From contig NZ_LEKN01000001.1 in the NCBI RefSeq assembly GCF_009761395.1, positions 186,001 through 250,000 of the forward strand: a DNA stretch of 64,000 nucleotides. Direction: 5' to 3'. Source of the stretch: Ursidibacter maritimus. Lineage in GTDB: Bacteria; Pseudomonadota; Gammaproteobacteria; Enterobacterales; Pasteurellaceae. Position numbers and translations under genes: made by a program. This document shows, in pieces, positions 9,095 to 19,606 of this stretch; within the stretch, counting starts at the first letter, position 1; every line of letters begins with the position of its first letter. The notes beneath the pieces are model-generated. The model was not told where the DNA came from. It saw nothing but the letters and a program-made list of their open reading frames with translations, and did not search any database.

Positions 9095-10939
9095 CTAAAT
9101 CCAAAGTTTTTTAACACGTTTACCGCCGTAAACCCAGTTCACTAACATACGAGTTCCTGTAATAGCGGTAAACATTGAGATCATTACCCCTAATGCTAAG
9201 GTAACCGCAAAGCCTTTCACTGGCCCAGTACCCACTGCATAAAGAATCAATGACGTTAATACCGTTGTTAAGTTTGAGTCAAAGATACTGGTAAACGCTC
9301 CATTATAACCTTCGTGAATCGCTTGTTGAATGGAACGTCCATTACGAATTTCTTCCTTTATACGCTCATAAATCAATACGTTAGCATCTACTGACATACC
9401 AACTGCTAACACAATCCCTGCGATACCTGGCATTGTGAGAGTTGCACCAATGAGTGACATTAAACCAATGGTTAAAACAAGGTTTGCTAATAAAGCACCT
9501 GTAGCAAATAAACCAAAGACTTTATAGTAAACTACACAGAATAAGATAGTTAAAGCTAAACCTAACAGCCCAGCCTCCATACCTTGTGCGACGTTATCCG
9601 CCCCTAAAGACGCACCGATAGTACGTTCTTCAACAATCACAATTGGAGCAATTAACGCACCAGAACGCAGAAGAACCGCTAAGTTTTGTGCTTCAGCAGG
9701 GCTATCAATCCCTGTAATTTGGAACTGGCTACCCAAGCGAGAGTTGATGGTGGCAATATTGATGACTTCTTCGTGTTTTTCTAAAATCACTTTGCCTTTT
9801 TCATCTCGGCGACCTGAGTCTTTAAACTCACTATAAAGGGTTGCCATCGGCTTACCTACGGCAGTTTTTGTGGCGGTTGCCATTAGCTCACCACCTTCAC
9901 TGTCAAGATTGATGCTCACTTGTGGTAAACCTTTATCATCGACACCTGAATTGGCATTGATGATATGCTCACCACCTAATACTGCCTTGCGGAAAAGAAT
10001 TGTTGGTGCACCATCTTTGGTATGTTTAATTTCAGAGTCTGCAGGAATAATACCACGAGCCGCAGATTCAGGATTTGCAGTGGTATTGACTAAGCGAAAC
10101 TCAAGCGTCGCTGTTGCACCTAAAATTTCTTTTGCACGAGCGGTATCTTGAACACCAGGTAACTCAACCACAATACGATCTGCACCTTGACGCTGAATAG
10201 TCGGTTCAGAAACACCTAGCTCTTCAACACGTTTACGCAAAATCGAAAGATTTTGCTCGATTGCTGTATCACGAGCTGTTGCTAAACCTTGAGCTGATGG
10301 GCTAATTGTGACTTCAGTGGGAGATAGGCGGGTTGCTTCTAAATTAGTATGCATTCTACGAATATAACGCATCGCTTTATCAGCAAAATCACTATCCGCA
10401 AACTCTACTTCATTTACAAAATTATCGGCTTTTTTAACCGCTTTATATTGTAATTTTTCCTTACGAAATTCTGTTCGTAATGTTTCTTGCAACTGATCCT
10501 GTTGTTTAGCCAAAGCGGTTTTCATATCCACTTCCATCAAGAAACGGACACCACCACGTAAATCCAAACCACGTTTCATCGGTTCACCACCGATAGCGGT
10601 AAGCCATTGAGGTGTCGCAGGTGCAAGATTTAATGCTACAGAATAATTATTGCCAAGTGCTTCAGAAATTTTTTCTTTAGCAGGAAGTTGCTCTTCATCT
10701 TTACTTAGGCGTACCAAAATAGAGCCGTTTTCTAAACTCATTGCTTTTGGTGTGATATTCATTGATTGAAGAACAGATTGAACTTTGGTGAGAGTTTCAC
10801 CAGACGCTTGTTGACCCCTTGTACCAGAAATCTGTACGGAAGGATCTTCGCCATATAAATTTGGAAGGGCGTATAAAGCACCAATGGCGATCACAAAGAT
10901 CACCATCAGGTTCTTCCAAAGAGGGAAACGGTTTAACAC
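9095..10939 (-). CDS. secD: Protein translocase subunit SecD
   Basis: 614 aa, normal for gammaproteobacterial SecD. One N-terminal helix (NLMVIFVIAIGALYALPNLYG) precedes the large periplasmic P1 domain, which begins with GLDLRGGVRFLMEVD near residue 125. Five C-terminal helices carry the SecD/RND motif AVGMSVDANVLIYERIKEE near residue 515. It is the middle gene of the yajC-secD-secF operon and probably forms a 1:1 complex with SecF. Confidence 0.98.
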   Translation of the reverse strand: MLNRFPLWKNLMVIFVIAIGALYALPNLYGEDPSVQISGTRGQQASGETLTKVQSVLQSMNITPKAMSLENGSILVRLSKDEEQLPAKEKISEALGNNYSVALNLAPATPQWLTAIGGEPMKRGLDLRGGVRFLMEVDMKTALAKQQDQLQETLRTEFRKEKLQYKAVKKADNFVNEVEFADSDFADKAMRYIRRMHTNLEATRLSPTEVTISPSAQGLATARDTAIEQNLSILRKRVEELGVSEPTIQRQGADRIVVELPGVQDTARAKEILGATATLEFRLVNTTANPESAARGIIPADSEIKHTKDGAPTILFRKAVLGGEHIINANSGVDDKGLPQVSINLDSEGGELMATATKTAVGKPMATLYSEFKDSGRRDEKGKVILEKHEEVINIATINSRLGSQFQITGIDSPAEAQNLAVLLRSGALIAPIVIVEERTIGASLGADNVAQGMEAGLLGLALTILFCVVYYKVFGLFATGALLANLVLTIGLMSLIGATLTMPGIAGIVLAVGMSVDANVLIYERIKEEIRNGRSIQQAIHEGYNGAFTSIFDSNLTTVLTSLILYAVGTGPVKGFAVTLALGVMISMFTAITGTRMLVNWVYGGKRVKKLWI

Positions 10940-10967
10940 AATATATCCCCGTATTTAAAAGAAATAA

Positions 10968-11261
10968 TTAAAGAGATTTCAATGAACCTTTTGGTAACAC
11001 TGCAACCACGAATGCACGTTGGATAGTAACTTCTGTTGTATCATTTAACGCAATCACGATATTTTCATCTTCTGCTGATACTTTGGTAATTTTACCCACT
11101 AAACCACCGCTTGTTAGCACTTCATTACCTTTTGCTAAACTAGCGAGAAGTTCACGTTGTTGTTTTTGGCGTTTTGCTTGTGGACGGTAAATCATAAAAT
11201 AGAAGATTACACCAAAGATTACCAAAATAAAGATCATTTCTAATCCGCCACCTTGCTGCAT
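10968..11261 (-). CDS. yajC: Sec translocase accessory protein YajC
   Basis: 97 aa from MQQGGGLEM. The frame is open seven codons further, but AGGAG sits 7 nt before this ATG and the length matches family members. One membrane helix (MIFILVIFGVIFYFMIYRPQ) is followed by the conserved cytoplasmic part with GNEVLTSGGLVGKI. It is the first gene of yajC-secD-secF and an accessory of the holotranslocon. The usual tgt/queA neighbours are not upstream here; ytfJ is divergent instead. Confidence 0.95.
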   Translation of the reverse strand: MQQGGGLEMIFILVIFGVIFYFMIYRPQAKRQKQQRELLASLAKGNEVLTSGGLVGKITKVSAEDENIVIALNDTTEVTIQRAFVVAVLPKGSLKSL

Positions 11262-11464
11262 ATTAAGCTCCTTAAAATTCAAAAAATAATAATAAAATTC
11301 TTTTCTACCAAGAGAAAAACGCTGTGTAAAATAGCATAAAATTACCTATTAAACGAGAAGAAAATCAATAAAGAGACTGATCGGTTCTCTTGCATTCTCT
11401 TTTTCAGTGTAGAATGGCCATAATTGTTCCTATTACTTAACAATTCAATAGAAAAAGGTAAAAA

Positions 11465-12025
11465 ATGAAAAAATTATCATCACTAGCGGTTATTTCAGCA
11501 CTATTTTTTGTAAATAGTGCTATGGCACATAACATACAGTTAAATGCAACCTTACCTCCTGTTACGGTAGCAGAGGATGGGGAGTTAGTTGCTCAAGGTC
11601 AAAAGATCAACTACAAAGCGTGGTCTTCAGCAAGTTTATCTGGAAAAGTGAGAGTTGTTCATCACCTAGCGGGTAGAAGTAGCGTAAAAGAGAAAAACCA
11701 AGGTTTGATCAACGCCATTAAAAGTGCAGGCTTTGATCGTGCAAAATACCAAACTACCACAATTATCAATGCTGACGATGCCATAGTTGCTACGGGTGCT
11801 TTTGTGAAAAGCAGTGCAGAAGATGGAAAATTAGAAAACTCGCATAGCCAAGTTATCTTGGATCAAAACAGCACTGTTAAAAAAGCGTGGCAACTCAAAG
11901 AAAAAGAGAGTTTTATCGCAGTTTTAGATAAATCTGGTAAAGTCCAGTTTGTGTCAGAGGGTAAATTATCCCCAGATCAAATTCAACAAGTAATTGATTT
12001 AACTAAAAAACTCCTAGCTCAATAA
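11465..12025 (+). CDS. ytfJ: YtfJ family periplasmic protein
   Basis: 186 aa. A cleavable signal peptide ends at SAMA-H (residues 1-21). The body reads like E. coli YtfJ, a thioredoxin-fold protein lacking an active CxxC; no cysteine is present here at all. Key blocks are INYKAWSSASLSGKVRVVHHLAGR and KAWQLKEKESFIAVLDKSGKVQF. Function is unknown in the family; a redox role is unlikely given the missing cysteines. It is single and divergent from yajC, with its own terminator downstream. Confidence 0.88.
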   Translation: MKKLSSLAVISALFFVNSAMAHNIQLNATLPPVTVAEDGELVAQGQKINYKAWSSASLSGKVRVVHHLAGRSSVKEKNQGLINAIKSAGFDRAKYQTTTIINADDAIVATGAFVKSSAEDGKLENSHSQVILDQNSTVKKAWQLKEKESFIAVLDKSGKVQFVSEGKLSPDQIQQVIDLTKKLLAQ

Positions 12026-12062
12026 TACAATCCTTAGGTTTTGAGCAAACATTCCGATTTAT

Positions 12063-12082
12063 TTTGGGGCTATTGCCCCAAA
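12063..12082 (+). terminator. ytfJ terminator
   Basis: TTTGGGGC / GCCCCAAA stem with a TATT loop, followed by TTTCTTTATTT. Confidence 0.8.
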
Positions 12083-12220
12083 TTTCTTTATTTATCCTAA
12101 AATATAAAAACAATGAGCTGTCTCAGATTAAGACTAAATTCTACAAGAGTTTCGAAACGTTTTAACTGAACATTCATATTTAATAACCTATTCTTTGTAA
12201 GCCCGTTTTCCTTGGAAATA

Positions 12221-13039
12221 CTAAAGTAAACCAAAAATAGCTCGAATGTAACTTGCCACTGCTTCGTCTTTATTGCTACCAATCACTTCATTATTGGGTA
12301 AGCATTGTTTTAAACGAAAGTCAGCATTCCCCATCACACAGCCTTTTCCTGCCAGTGAAAGCATTTCAACATCATTCATTCCATCACCAAAAGAAATACA
12401 ATCAGAGAGTTCATATCCTCTTAATTTTACTAGATCTTGCAATGTATTAGCTTTACATACACCTTTTGCCATAATTTCTAGGCATTGTGGTGTGGAATAA
12501 GTCATTTGAACTAACTCACCATAGGTTTGCTGAATATACTGTTCAACGGGAAGTAAGCATTCTGGATTTCTACCAATAAAGAAAATCTTTTCTGTCTGCT
12601 TTGCGTGGTGGTGAGTAAAATCAACAACCTGATACATAAATCCTGAGTCTTGATGATATTCTCGTAACTGTTCAACATCTACGTTAATAAACCATTCATC
12701 ACCTTGATAGCTATTCAAACATACCATTTTTTTATCAAAAGGTGTCTGCGTCATTATTTCGAATGCTAAAGCTTCAGGTAAATAATAGCTAGCTAATTGT
12801 TCACCAGCTAAATTATTTGCTCTTGCACCGTTTGAGGTAACAAGCATTGCATCTTGGACATTTACTTTACTAATAATGTGTTTAACATCGGGGTAATTTC
12901 GTCCTGTTGCTAGATAAATATCTATCCCCTGCTTAGCCAGTTTTTCCAGTGTTTCAATCGTAAATTGTCCAATCTTATGATGTCGATTAAGTAATGTTCC
13001 ATCTAAATCGGAAATAATTGCACGAAATGGTTTATACAT
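12221..13039 (-). CDS. yigL: HAD-IIB (Cof-type) phosphatase, YigL-like
   Basis: 272 aa. HAD motif I is ISDLDGTLLNRHH (residues 9-21), motif II VTSNGAR near 87, motif III lysine in VCKANTLQDLV near 193, and motif IV FGDGMNDVEMLSLAGKGCVMGNA near 218. The Cof-type cap lies between motifs II and III. The closest recalled relative is E. coli YigL, a pyridoxal-phosphate/sugar-phosphate phosphatase, with matching CLEIMAKGVCK and DEWF segments. Cytoplasmic, single gene. Substrate is inferred, since Cof-type enzymes are promiscuous. Confidence 0.88.
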   Translation of the reverse strand: MYKPFRAIISDLDGTLLNRHHKIGQFTIETLEKLAKQGIDIYLATGRNYPDVKHIISKVNVQDAMLVTSNGARANNLAGEQLASYYLPEALAFEIMTQTPFDKKMVCLNSYQGDEWFINVDVEQLREYHQDSGFMYQVVDFTHHHAKQTEKIFFIGRNPECLLPVEQYIQQTYGELVQMTYSTPQCLEIMAKGVCKANTLQDLVKLRGYELSDCISFGDGMNDVEMLSLAGKGCVMGNADFRLKQCLPNNEVIGSNKDEAVASYIRAIFGLL

Positions 13040-13298
13040 AGAATATCCTTAGCTCAAAAAATAATGGTAAAAGGCTAACAAATTTATGGTTTAACATCAA
13101 AATAAAATCTCTAAAAGAGATAAAGTGTATAAAAAATAGTAAATCAAGCTATTTATATTAAAGATTGAATTTTACTCCATAACTCCTTTTTTATTTTGGT
13201 AACAATAGAGTAAAAAGGTATAAAAAACTAATAAATAAAACAAATATAAGATTTTAAACTAAATAAAGCACAATTACTCTACAGTCAATCGTTTGCTT

Positions 13299-13315
13299 AT
13301 AGCATAAAATGCTAT
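13299..13315. promoter_or_regulatory. Palindrome abutting the leuA -35 element
   Basis: ATAGCAT-AAA-ATGCTAT, a perfect 7-bp inverted repeat whose last base is the first T of the -35 hexamer TTGACT. Its position suits a repressor or activator site. The regulator is unknown to me. Confidence 0.4.
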
Positions 13316-13342
13316 TGACTTCATTCTATATAAGGTTAATAT
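13315..13342 (+). promoter_or_regulatory. Promoter of the leuL-leuA transcript
   Basis: TTGACT (13315-13320) and TAATAT (13337-13342) with a 16-bp spacer, 43 bases upstream of the leader peptide start. Within the 13040-13548 gap, bases 13040-13290 are AT-rich with nothing I recognise. Confidence 0.6.
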
Positions 13343-13385
13343 ACCGACCAATTTACGAATAACTAATGCAAACATAAAACACACA

Positions 13386-13445
13386 ATGATGAAACTTCTT
13401 TCTCTTAACCTAACACTGCTTCTCACGCATTCTGTGCGAGGATGA
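13386..13445 (+). CDS. leuL: leu operon leader peptide LeuL
   Basis: A 19-codon ORF, MMKLLSLNLTLLLTHSVRG, with seven leucine codons in ten positions (CTT, CTT, CTT, CTA, CTG, CTT, CTC), followed 35 nt later by a GC-rich terminator. This is the classic layout of ribosome-mediated attenuation, where stalling at Leu codons under leucine shortage prevents the terminator from forming. It differs in sequence from E. coli LeuL but keeps the Leu run and SxRG-like end. Confidence 0.88.
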   Translation: MMKLLSLNLTLLLTHSVRG

Positions 13446-13480
13446 GATTCGGTAGGAGAAAAAGTTCACTATCCACACTT

Positions 13481-13510
13481 AGCCCGCACGTTAAAATGCG
13501 GGCTTTTTTA
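13481..13510 (+). terminator. leuA transcription attenuator
   Basis: AGCCCGCA (13481-13488) pairs with TGCGGGCT (13497-13504) across an 8-nt loop and runs into TTTTTTATA. It lies between the Leu-rich leader ORF and leuA, so it must be conditional. Confidence 0.88.
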
Positions 13511-13548
13511 TACATAAAAGAGATTTAATTCAGAGAGAGGGTTACCTG

Positions 13549-15093
13549 ATGAGCAACAATATTATTATATTTGATACGACCTTACGTGATGGTGAGCAAT
13601 CATTAAAAGCAAGTTTAACCGTAAAAGAAAAACTACAAATTGCCCTTGCTCTAGAGCGTTTAGGAGTCGATGTAATGGAAGTGGGTTTCCCTGTGTCTTC
13701 ATCGGGTGATTTTGAATCGGTACAAACCATTGCTCGCCATATTAAGAATAGCCGAGTCTGTGCATTATCTCGTGCAGTGGATAAAGATATTGACGTAGCT
13801 GCCGAAGCCTTAAAAGTAGCTGAAGCCTTCCGTATTCACACCTTTATTGCAACCTCTGCATTGCACGTAGAAGCCAAACTTCGCCGCACTTTTGATGATG
13901 TATTGGAAATGGCGGTTAATGCTGTTAAACGAGCAAGACGCTATACTGATGATGTTGAATTTTCTTGTGAAGATGCGGGGCGTACTGGGGTAGATAACAT
14001 TTGTCGAATAGTTGAAGCAGCGATTAACGCAGGGGCAACCACCGTTAATATTCCTGATACCGTTGGATACTGCTTACCTTACCAGTATGGAGATATTATT
14101 GCTAACGTAATGAATCGTGTTCCAAATATTGATAAAGCGGTGATTTCTGTTCACTGTCATAATGATTTAGGTATGGCAACCGCTAACTCACTTACCGCAG
14201 TACAAAACGGTGCAAGACAAATTGAGTGTACCATTAACGGTATTGGTGAACGAGCGGGCAATACCGCATTAGAAGAAGTGGTAATGGCTATTAAAACCCG
14301 CCAAGATATGTTTAACGGCTTAGATACTCGCATTAATACGCAAGAAATCCATCGTGTCAGCCAAATGGTTAGCCAACTTTGTAATATGCCTATTCAACCG
14401 AATAAAGCAATTGTCGGCTCAAATGCTTTTGCTCACTCATCAGGTATTCATCAAGACGGAATGGTGAAGAACAAAAATACCTATGAGATTATGTCACCAG
14501 AAACAATTGGTTTGAAAAAAGAAAAACTCAATTTGACTGCTCGTTCTGGGCGTGCTGCGGTTAAAAACCATATGGAAGAAATGGGTTATCAAGAAAGCGA
14601 CTACGATTTAGATAAATTATACGGGGCTTTCTTAAAACTTGCTGATAAGAAAGGACAAGTTTTCGATTACGACTTAGAAGCCCTTGCCTTTATTGATATG
14701 CAACAAGGCGATGAAGATCGTTTGAAATTAGACGTGATTACCTCACAGCTTATCAGTGGTTTACCAGCGTCTGCCTTTGTACAAGTTGAATTAGATGGAC
14801 AACGCTTAAGCGAAGTATCACAAGGTGGGAATGGTCCTGTTGATGCCACATTTAATGCCATTCTCAAAATTACCGGAATGGAAATTAAAATGCTCAACTA
14901 CCATTTAACCGCAAAAGGTGAAGGGGCTGAAGCATTAGGACAAGTTGATATTGTGGTAGAACATCAAGGGCGCCGATTCCACGGTGTTGGTTTAGCCACT
15001 GATATTGTCGAGTCATCTGCAAGAGCGTTAGTTCACGCAATCAACGCAATCTATCGTTCACAAAAAGTGGCAGATCTTAAAAATAAAAAATAA
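13549..15093 (+). CDS. leuA: 2-isopropylmalate synthase
   Basis: 514 aa, first committed enzyme of leucine synthesis (2-ketoisovalerate plus acetyl-CoA). The TIM-barrel start [20 protein letters not shown] carries the metal and catalytic residues, and the metal histidines are in [15 protein letters not shown] near residue 200. A C-terminal LeuA allosteric domain for leucine feedback spans roughly residues 390-510. GTG/TTG alternatives are not needed; the ATG follows AGAGAGGGTTACCTG. leuBCD do not follow; the gene ends at a convergent terminator, so leuA is a one-gene unit under its own attenuator. Confidence 0.98.
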   Translation: MSNNIIIFDTTLRDGEQSLKASLTVKEKLQIALALERLGVDVMEVGFPVSSSGDFESVQTIARHIKNSRVCALSRAVDKDIDVAAEALKVAEAFRIHTFIATSALHVEAKLRRTFDDVLEMAVNAVKRARRYTDDVEFSCEDAGRTGVDNICRIVEAAINAGATTVNIPDTVGYCLPYQYGDIIANVMNRVPNIDKAVISVHCHNDLGMATANSLTAVQNGARQIECTINGIGERAGNTALEEVVMAIKTRQDMFNGLDTRINTQEIHRVSQMVSQLCNMPIQPNKAIVGSNAFAHSSGIHQDGMVKNKNTYEIMSPETIGLKKEKLNLTARSGRAAVKNHMEEMGYQESDYDLDKLYGAFLKLADKKGQVFDYDLEALAFIDMQQGDEDRLKLDVITSQLISGLPASAFVQVELDGQRLSEVSQGGNGPVDATFNAILKITGMEIKMLNYHLTAKGEGAEALGQVDIVVEHQGRRFHGVGLATDIVESSARALVHAINAIYRSQKVADLKNKK

Positions 15094-15108
15094 CATTCTG
15101 TAATGAGA

Positions 15109-15162
15109 AAGCGGTCAGTTTCGAATGAAAATTTGCAAAATTTCACTAGGAACTGACCGCTT
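15109..15162. terminator. Bidirectional terminator between leuA and pssA (paired uptake signals)
   Basis: AAGCGGTCAGTT (15109-15120) pairs perfectly with AACTGACCGCTT (15151-15162), a 12-bp stem with a 30-nt loop, between convergent genes. Both arms are uptake-signal cores. Confidence 0.7.
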
Positions 15163-15165
15163 GTT

Positions 15166-16530
15166 TTATAACAACATTTTGACTATTTTATCTAACTTCA
15201 CTCTACCAAATTTCTTCAATAATTTACGCACTTTCTCAGGATAATCTCGCTGGATTTCTAAATCACTATAATGACTTAGTAATGTTGTGTGAGTACGAAT
15301 TTGTTCAAGTTCTTGTGTAGATTGTTCCGCTAATTCGGCTTTAGGATCAGAAATCAATACTGCATTTTCTGCATCTAACCCCCAAGCTCTCGGATTCAGA
15401 TTGTTACCCGTTAATAAAATATAACGGTTATCGATCCAAACACCTTTTAAGTGGTAAGTATTTGCATCGTGTTTCCATAAACGAACGTTAAGCTGACCAT
15501 TTTGAATATAAGGATCAAAACGTCTTGTAAACGCTCTCAAATTCTTTTCATATAAATATGGCAATGCCGATGCCATAGTAAATTTCTCTTCTGGCGGTGT
15601 ATAGAAATCATTTGCGGTTTTATCTCCCACAATGATTTCAACACTTTTCCCTTTACTCAACAGCCATTTAATTCGCTGTTGCAGAGAACGAGGGAAATTA
15701 AAATAAGGGGTGCAAATCGTTAATTTCTGTTCAACTTGATAAAACAAGGCTTCTATCGTTTTATTCAAGCTATTTTTTCGCCCAAGCCCTAATAATGCAG
15801 AAAGCATCAAAGCATCATCACGCTTTTTCTCTCCACTAAAATGATACTGTTGCTGGCTTAAATACTTACGAAACGCTTTAATTTGCGGTCGAATTTCTGT
15901 GGTTTTAGGACGAGTTTCATCTAAACGATTAACCGCAACATTAGGCAAAATATGTTCATCAATCAACTTCACAAAGCTGTCTGCTAAGGCTTTATTTTCA
16001 ATTTGATGATAGCGATCGTAGCGATAGCGTTCAAATTGATGTAAATAAACATTATTGATGCTTGCACCGCTATATAACAGGGTATTATCAAATACAAAAC
16101 CTTTTAAATGTAATACCCCAAAAACTTCACGTCCATTGATAGGGACACCATAAAAGGCAATATCATTCTCTGTGGCTAAGTTATATTGCTGACGAACTTT
16201 AGCATACCAATCTGCATTTGAACTGTGGGCATCTTCACCAATACGTCCACGTTGTGCTCGATGCCAATCGACTAAAATTTTAATGTCTAATCCAGGACGA
16301 GCTAACTTTGCTTGATAAAGGGCATCAAGAATTTCTTGTCCTGCTTCATCTTTCTCAAAATAAAGTGCTGTAATATAAATTCGAGATTTTGCTTGTGCAA
16401 TTAAGGCTAGAATTTGTTGTTTAAATTCGGCACTATTACGCAGAAAATGAATTTGATTAGCTGATTGCGGTAGATATTGCAATTTATCCAAATAGTTTCT
16501 TGCACGAGTTAGTTTGTTTAAACTCAGCAT
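15166..16530 (-). CDS. pssA: CDP-diacylglycerol-serine O-phosphatidyltransferase (phosphatidylserine synthase, PLD type)
   Basis: 454 aa, like E. coli PssA (451). Two phospholipase-D-type HxK motifs are visible: HLKGFVFDNTLLYSGASINN near residue 145 and YHLKGVWIDNRYILLTGNN near residue 360. LVDWHRAQRGRIG is shared with E. coli. It makes phosphatidylserine, precursor of phosphatidylethanolamine, and is a peripheral membrane enzyme. The C-terminus is basic (KFGRVKLDKIVKMLL), suiting membrane association. It is separated from upstream ileS by hairpins, so probably has its own promoter. Confidence 0.97.
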   Translation of the reverse strand: MLSLNKLTRARNYLDKLQYLPQSANQIHFLRNSAEFKQQILALIAQAKSRIYITALYFEKDEAGQEILDALYQAKLARPGLDIKILVDWHRAQRGRIGEDAHSSNADWYAKVRQQYNLATENDIAFYGVPINGREVFGVLHLKGFVFDNTLLYSGASINNVYLHQFERYRYDRYHQIENKALADSFVKLIDEHILPNVAVNRLDETRPKTTEIRPQIKAFRKYLSQQQYHFSGEKKRDDALMLSALLGLGRKNSLNKTIEALFYQVEQKLTICTPYFNFPRSLQQRIKWLLSKGKSVEIIVGDKTANDFYTPPEEKFTMASALPYLYEKNLRAFTRRFDPYIQNGQLNVRLWKHDANTYHLKGVWIDNRYILLTGNNLNPRAWGLDAENAVLISDPKAELAEQSTQELEQIRTHTTLLSHYSDLEIQRDYPEKVRKLLKKFGRVKLDKIVKMLL

Positions 16531-16550
16531 TGAATTGCTCCATAAAGCCT

Positions 16551-16593
16551 AAGCGGTAAGATTTGGTAAAAAATTTACTAAAATAGACCGCTT
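16551..16593 (-). repeat. Paired uptake signals between ileS and pssA, possible terminator
   Basis: AAGCGGT (16551-16557) and ACCGCTT (16587-16593) are opposed, enclosing a second repeat (TAAAAAATTTA). The outer stem is only 7 bp. Confidence 0.4.
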
Positions 16594-16668
16594 ATTTGTA
16601 TTATAGTTTCTATTGAAAAGGTCTTGAAGATAAGCTCAATAACAAAAATTAGAGTTTAAGTAGTCAAT

Positions 16669-16686
16669 GGTGGGCTAAAGCCCACC
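16669..16686. repeat. GC-rich hairpin downstream of ileS
   Basis: GGTGGGC-TAAA-GCCCACC, a 7-bp stem with a 4-nt loop, 19 bases past the ileS stop. No T tract follows on the minus strand, so it may be a REP-like or mRNA-end hairpin rather than a terminator. Confidence 0.5.
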
Positions 16687-16704
16687 CTACATATATTTTA
16701 CGTT

Positions 16705-19518
16705 TTAAGCGAATTGGCGTTTTTCGCCTGCACCTACCACATTTTCAACACAGCGTCCGCAGATATGTTGGTGCTCTGCATTTGCACCAATATCTGTTGA
16801 ATAATGCCAGCAACGTGGACATTTTTCACCGTCCGCACGTTCAACTTTCACCGCAAGCCCCGCTAATTCACCTTCTGCAATATCCGCTTCTGCTAATGGC
16901 TTGACCACTGTTTGTGATGTAATCAACACAAAACGTAACTCATTGCCAAGCTGTTCTAATAATGGACGGATTTGATCGTTAGCATAAACGGTGACTTTCG
17001 CTTCTAAACCTGCACCGATCAGTTTATCGTTACGAGCCTGCTCTAGTACTCGGTTTACTTCGGCACGCACTTTGAGTAGCTGTTGCCAGTAAGCATCATC
17101 AAGCTGTTCATTTTCACCTAAGCCGAATAAACCTTCATAAAATTCTTCAGTAAAGACAAACTCTGAACGCCCTTCTACTTTTGGTAAATACCCCCAAATT
17201 TCATCAGCGGTGAATGATAGAATAGGAGCTATCCAACGAACTAAGGCTTCTGAAATATGCCATAACGCAGTTTGGCAACTACGGCGAGCAAGGCTGTCTG
17301 CTTTCGTTGTGTATTGACGGTCTTTGATAATATCTAAATAAAACGATCCCATTTCAATCGAGCAGAAACGCATTAAGCGTTGCACTACTGTATGGAATTG
17401 ATAATTATCGTAAGCATCTTTAATCTCTTTCTGTGCTTCTAACGCACAGCTTACCGCCCAACGATCTAATGAGATCATTTCTTCAGGCTTAACAAGATCA
17501 CGTTGTGGATCAAAGCCATTCAAGTTCGCTAATAAGAAACGAGCGGTATTACGAATACGGCGATAAGTATCACCTGCACTATTTAAGATTTTATGTGAAA
17601 CAGCAATCTCGCCTGTATAGTCTGTTGATGCAACCCACAAACGTAAAATATCCGCACCATTTTTATTCCAAACTTCACTTGGAACAATTACATTGCCTAG
17701 TGATTTAGACATTTTGCGGCCTTTCTCATCTACGGTAAAACCATGCGTTAAGACTTGGCGATAAGGTGCTTTGCCATTTGTTGCGGTAGAGAGCATTAAA
17801 GAAGACATAAACCAACCTCGATGCTGGTCTGAACCTTCCAAATACATATCAGCAGATTTACCGTTAAATTCTGGACGTTGCTCAACCACCGATGCATAAG
17901 TTGATCCTGAATCGAACCAAACATCTAAGGTATCTGGTACTTTACGGTAGGTTTTTGCATCTTCGCCCAATAGCTCAGCTGGATCAAGATCCCACCAAGC
18001 CTGAATACCTGATTGTTCTACACGTTTTGCAACTTCTTCTAATAATTCTAAAGTGCGTGGGTGTAGCTCTTCCGTTTCATTGTGGACAAACATCGTCATC
18101 GGCACACCCCAAGTACGTTGACGCGAGATACACCAGTCAGGGCGATTTGCCACCATATTATCAATACGAGCTTCGCCCCAACTTGGAATCCAGCGTACTT
18201 GTTTAATTTCACTTAATGCCTGTTGGCGTAAGCCTTGCGTTTCCATTCCGATAAACCATTGTGGTGTTGCACGGAAAATAATCGGGGTTTTATGACGCCA
18301 ACAATGTGGATAACTATGTTTAATACGTTCTAATTTAAGTAATGAGCCTGTTTCTTTTAATTTTTCTAACACAAGATCATTTGTTTCAAAGACCCCTTTT
18401 CCTGCGAAGAATGGCGTAGTTGAGATAAATTTACCGTCATTGGCCACTAAGCCAGCCATCTCTAAACCATATTTTTTCGAGACGATAAAGTCATCTTGAC
18501 CATGGTCTGGTGCAGTATGAACTAAACCTGTTCCACCATCTGTGGTAACGTGATCACCTAAAATAAATGGTACGCTAAAATCATAAAATGGGTGGTTAAA
18601 GCGGAGCAGTTCTAAGTCAGATCCTTTTGCAGAACCTAACACTTCAACTTGTTCAACACCTGCTGCTTTCTGCACGCTTTCAACTAATGCAGAGGCTAAA
18701 ATCACACGCTCATCACCAAATTGAAGTAGTTGATAATCTAATTCAGGATTTAATGAAATTGCTCTGTTAGAGGGTAATGTCCAAGGGGTTGTTGTCCAAA
18801 TTACCGCAGAAATCTGTCCGCTTCCTTTCCCTTGAGCATTGAATTTAGTTTCGACTTCGGCGCTATTTGTAGCAGCGAAACGTACATAAATAGAAGGGGA
18901 TACTTTATCTTCATACTCTACTTCAGCTTCAGCTAAAGAAGAACCACAATCTAAACACCAATGAACAGGTTTAGAACCTTTATAAAGATGACCGTTAGCA
19001 ATCACACGGCCTAAGGTACGAATAATGTTTGCTTCGGTATTAAAATTCATTGTGAGATAAGGGTTATCCCAATCACCAAATACACCCATACGGATAAAAT
19101 CCGCTTTCTGACCTTCTACTTGCTCTTTTGCATAATCACGACAAGCTTGACGGAACTGGGCAGCAGAAATTTTCTCGTTCGGCTTACCCACAATACCTTC
19201 TACTTTCAATTCAATCGGTAAACCATGGCAGTCCCAACCCGGTACATAAGGTGTATCATAGCCCAATGCCGTTTTAGACTTCATAATTATATCTTTGAGG
19301 ATTTTATTAACTGCGTGTCCTAAGTGAAGTGTACCGTTTGCATACGGAGGACCATCGTGCAAAATAAAGGTTTTCTTGCCTTTTGATGCTTCACGAATTT
19401 TTTGGTAAAGATTTTTATCATACCAATTTTTCAACATATCTGGCTCACGTTTTGCCAGATCCCCACGCATTGGGAAACCTGTTTCAGGCAGGTTTAAAGT
19501 GTTTTTGTAGTCTGTCAT
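16705..19518 (-). CDS. ileS: Isoleucyl-tRNA synthetase
   Basis: 937 aa from [20 protein letters not shown], matching the E. coli start. An in-frame TTG four codons upstream is less likely because GGA lies 9 nt before this ATG. Class I signatures: [15 protein letters not shown] (HIGH) near residue 58 and [11 protein letters not shown] (KMSKS) near 602. The CP1 editing domain lies between them, including the [10 protein letters not shown] block. A C-terminal zinc finger carries [10 protein letters not shown] and CGRC. It charges tRNA-Ile. It is downstream of ribF on the same strand, as in other gammaproteobacteria. Confidence 0.98.
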   Translation of the reverse strand: MTDYKNTLNLPETGFPMRGDLAKREPDMLKNWYDKNLYQKIREASKGKKTFILHDGPPYANGTLHLGHAVNKILKDIIMKSKTALGYDTPYVPGWDCHGLPIELKVEGIVGKPNEKISAAQFRQACRDYAKEQVEGQKADFIRMGVFGDWDNPYLTMNFNTEANIIRTLGRVIANGHLYKGSKPVHWCLDCGSSLAEAEVEYEDKVSPSIYVRFAATNSAEVETKFNAQGKGSGQISAVIWTTTPWTLPSNRAISLNPELDYQLLQFGDERVILASALVESVQKAAGVEQVEVLGSAKGSDLELLRFNHPFYDFSVPFILGDHVTTDGGTGLVHTAPDHGQDDFIVSKKYGLEMAGLVANDGKFISTTPFFAGKGVFETNDLVLEKLKETGSLLKLERIKHSYPHCWRHKTPIIFRATPQWFIGMETQGLRQQALSEIKQVRWIPSWGEARIDNMVANRPDWCISRQRTWGVPMTMFVHNETEELHPRTLELLEEVAKRVEQSGIQAWWDLDPAELLGEDAKTYRKVPDTLDVWFDSGSTYASVVEQRPEFNGKSADMYLEGSDQHRGWFMSSLMLSTATNGKAPYRQVLTHGFTVDEKGRKMSKSLGNVIVPSEVWNKNGADILRLWVASTDYTGEIAVSHKILNSAGDTYRRIRNTARFLLANLNGFDPQRDLVKPEEMISLDRWAVSCALEAQKEIKDAYDNYQFHTVVQRLMRFCSIEMGSFYLDIIKDRQYTTKADSLARRSCQTALWHISEALVRWIAPILSFTADEIWGYLPKVEGRSEFVFTEEFYEGLFGLGENEQLDDAYWQQLLKVRAEVNRVLEQARNDKLIGAGLEAKVTVYANDQIRPLLEQLGNELRFVLITSQTVVKPLAEADIAEGELAGLAVKVERADGEKCPRCWHYSTDIGANAEHQHICGRCVENVVGAGEKRQFA

Positions 19519-19553
19519 ATTATTTTCCAATCAATCAAAAATATAAATAAGAT

Positions 19554-19606
19554 AAGCGGTCTGTTCTTGCTATTTTTTACAAAAAATCTAGCAAATCTTA
19601 CCGCTT
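19554..19606 (-). repeat. Nested inverted repeat between ribF and ileS
   Basis: Uptake-signal arms AAGCGGT (19554-19560) and ACCGCTT (19600-19606) enclose TTGCTA/TAGCAA and an A/T stem. It could attenuate read-through from ribF into ileS. Confidence 0.45.

Noticed and set aside
12097-12282. 61-codon minus-strand frame past yigL
   Set aside because: Overlaps the yigL 3' end in another frame, no ribosome site, very AT-rich low-information sequence.
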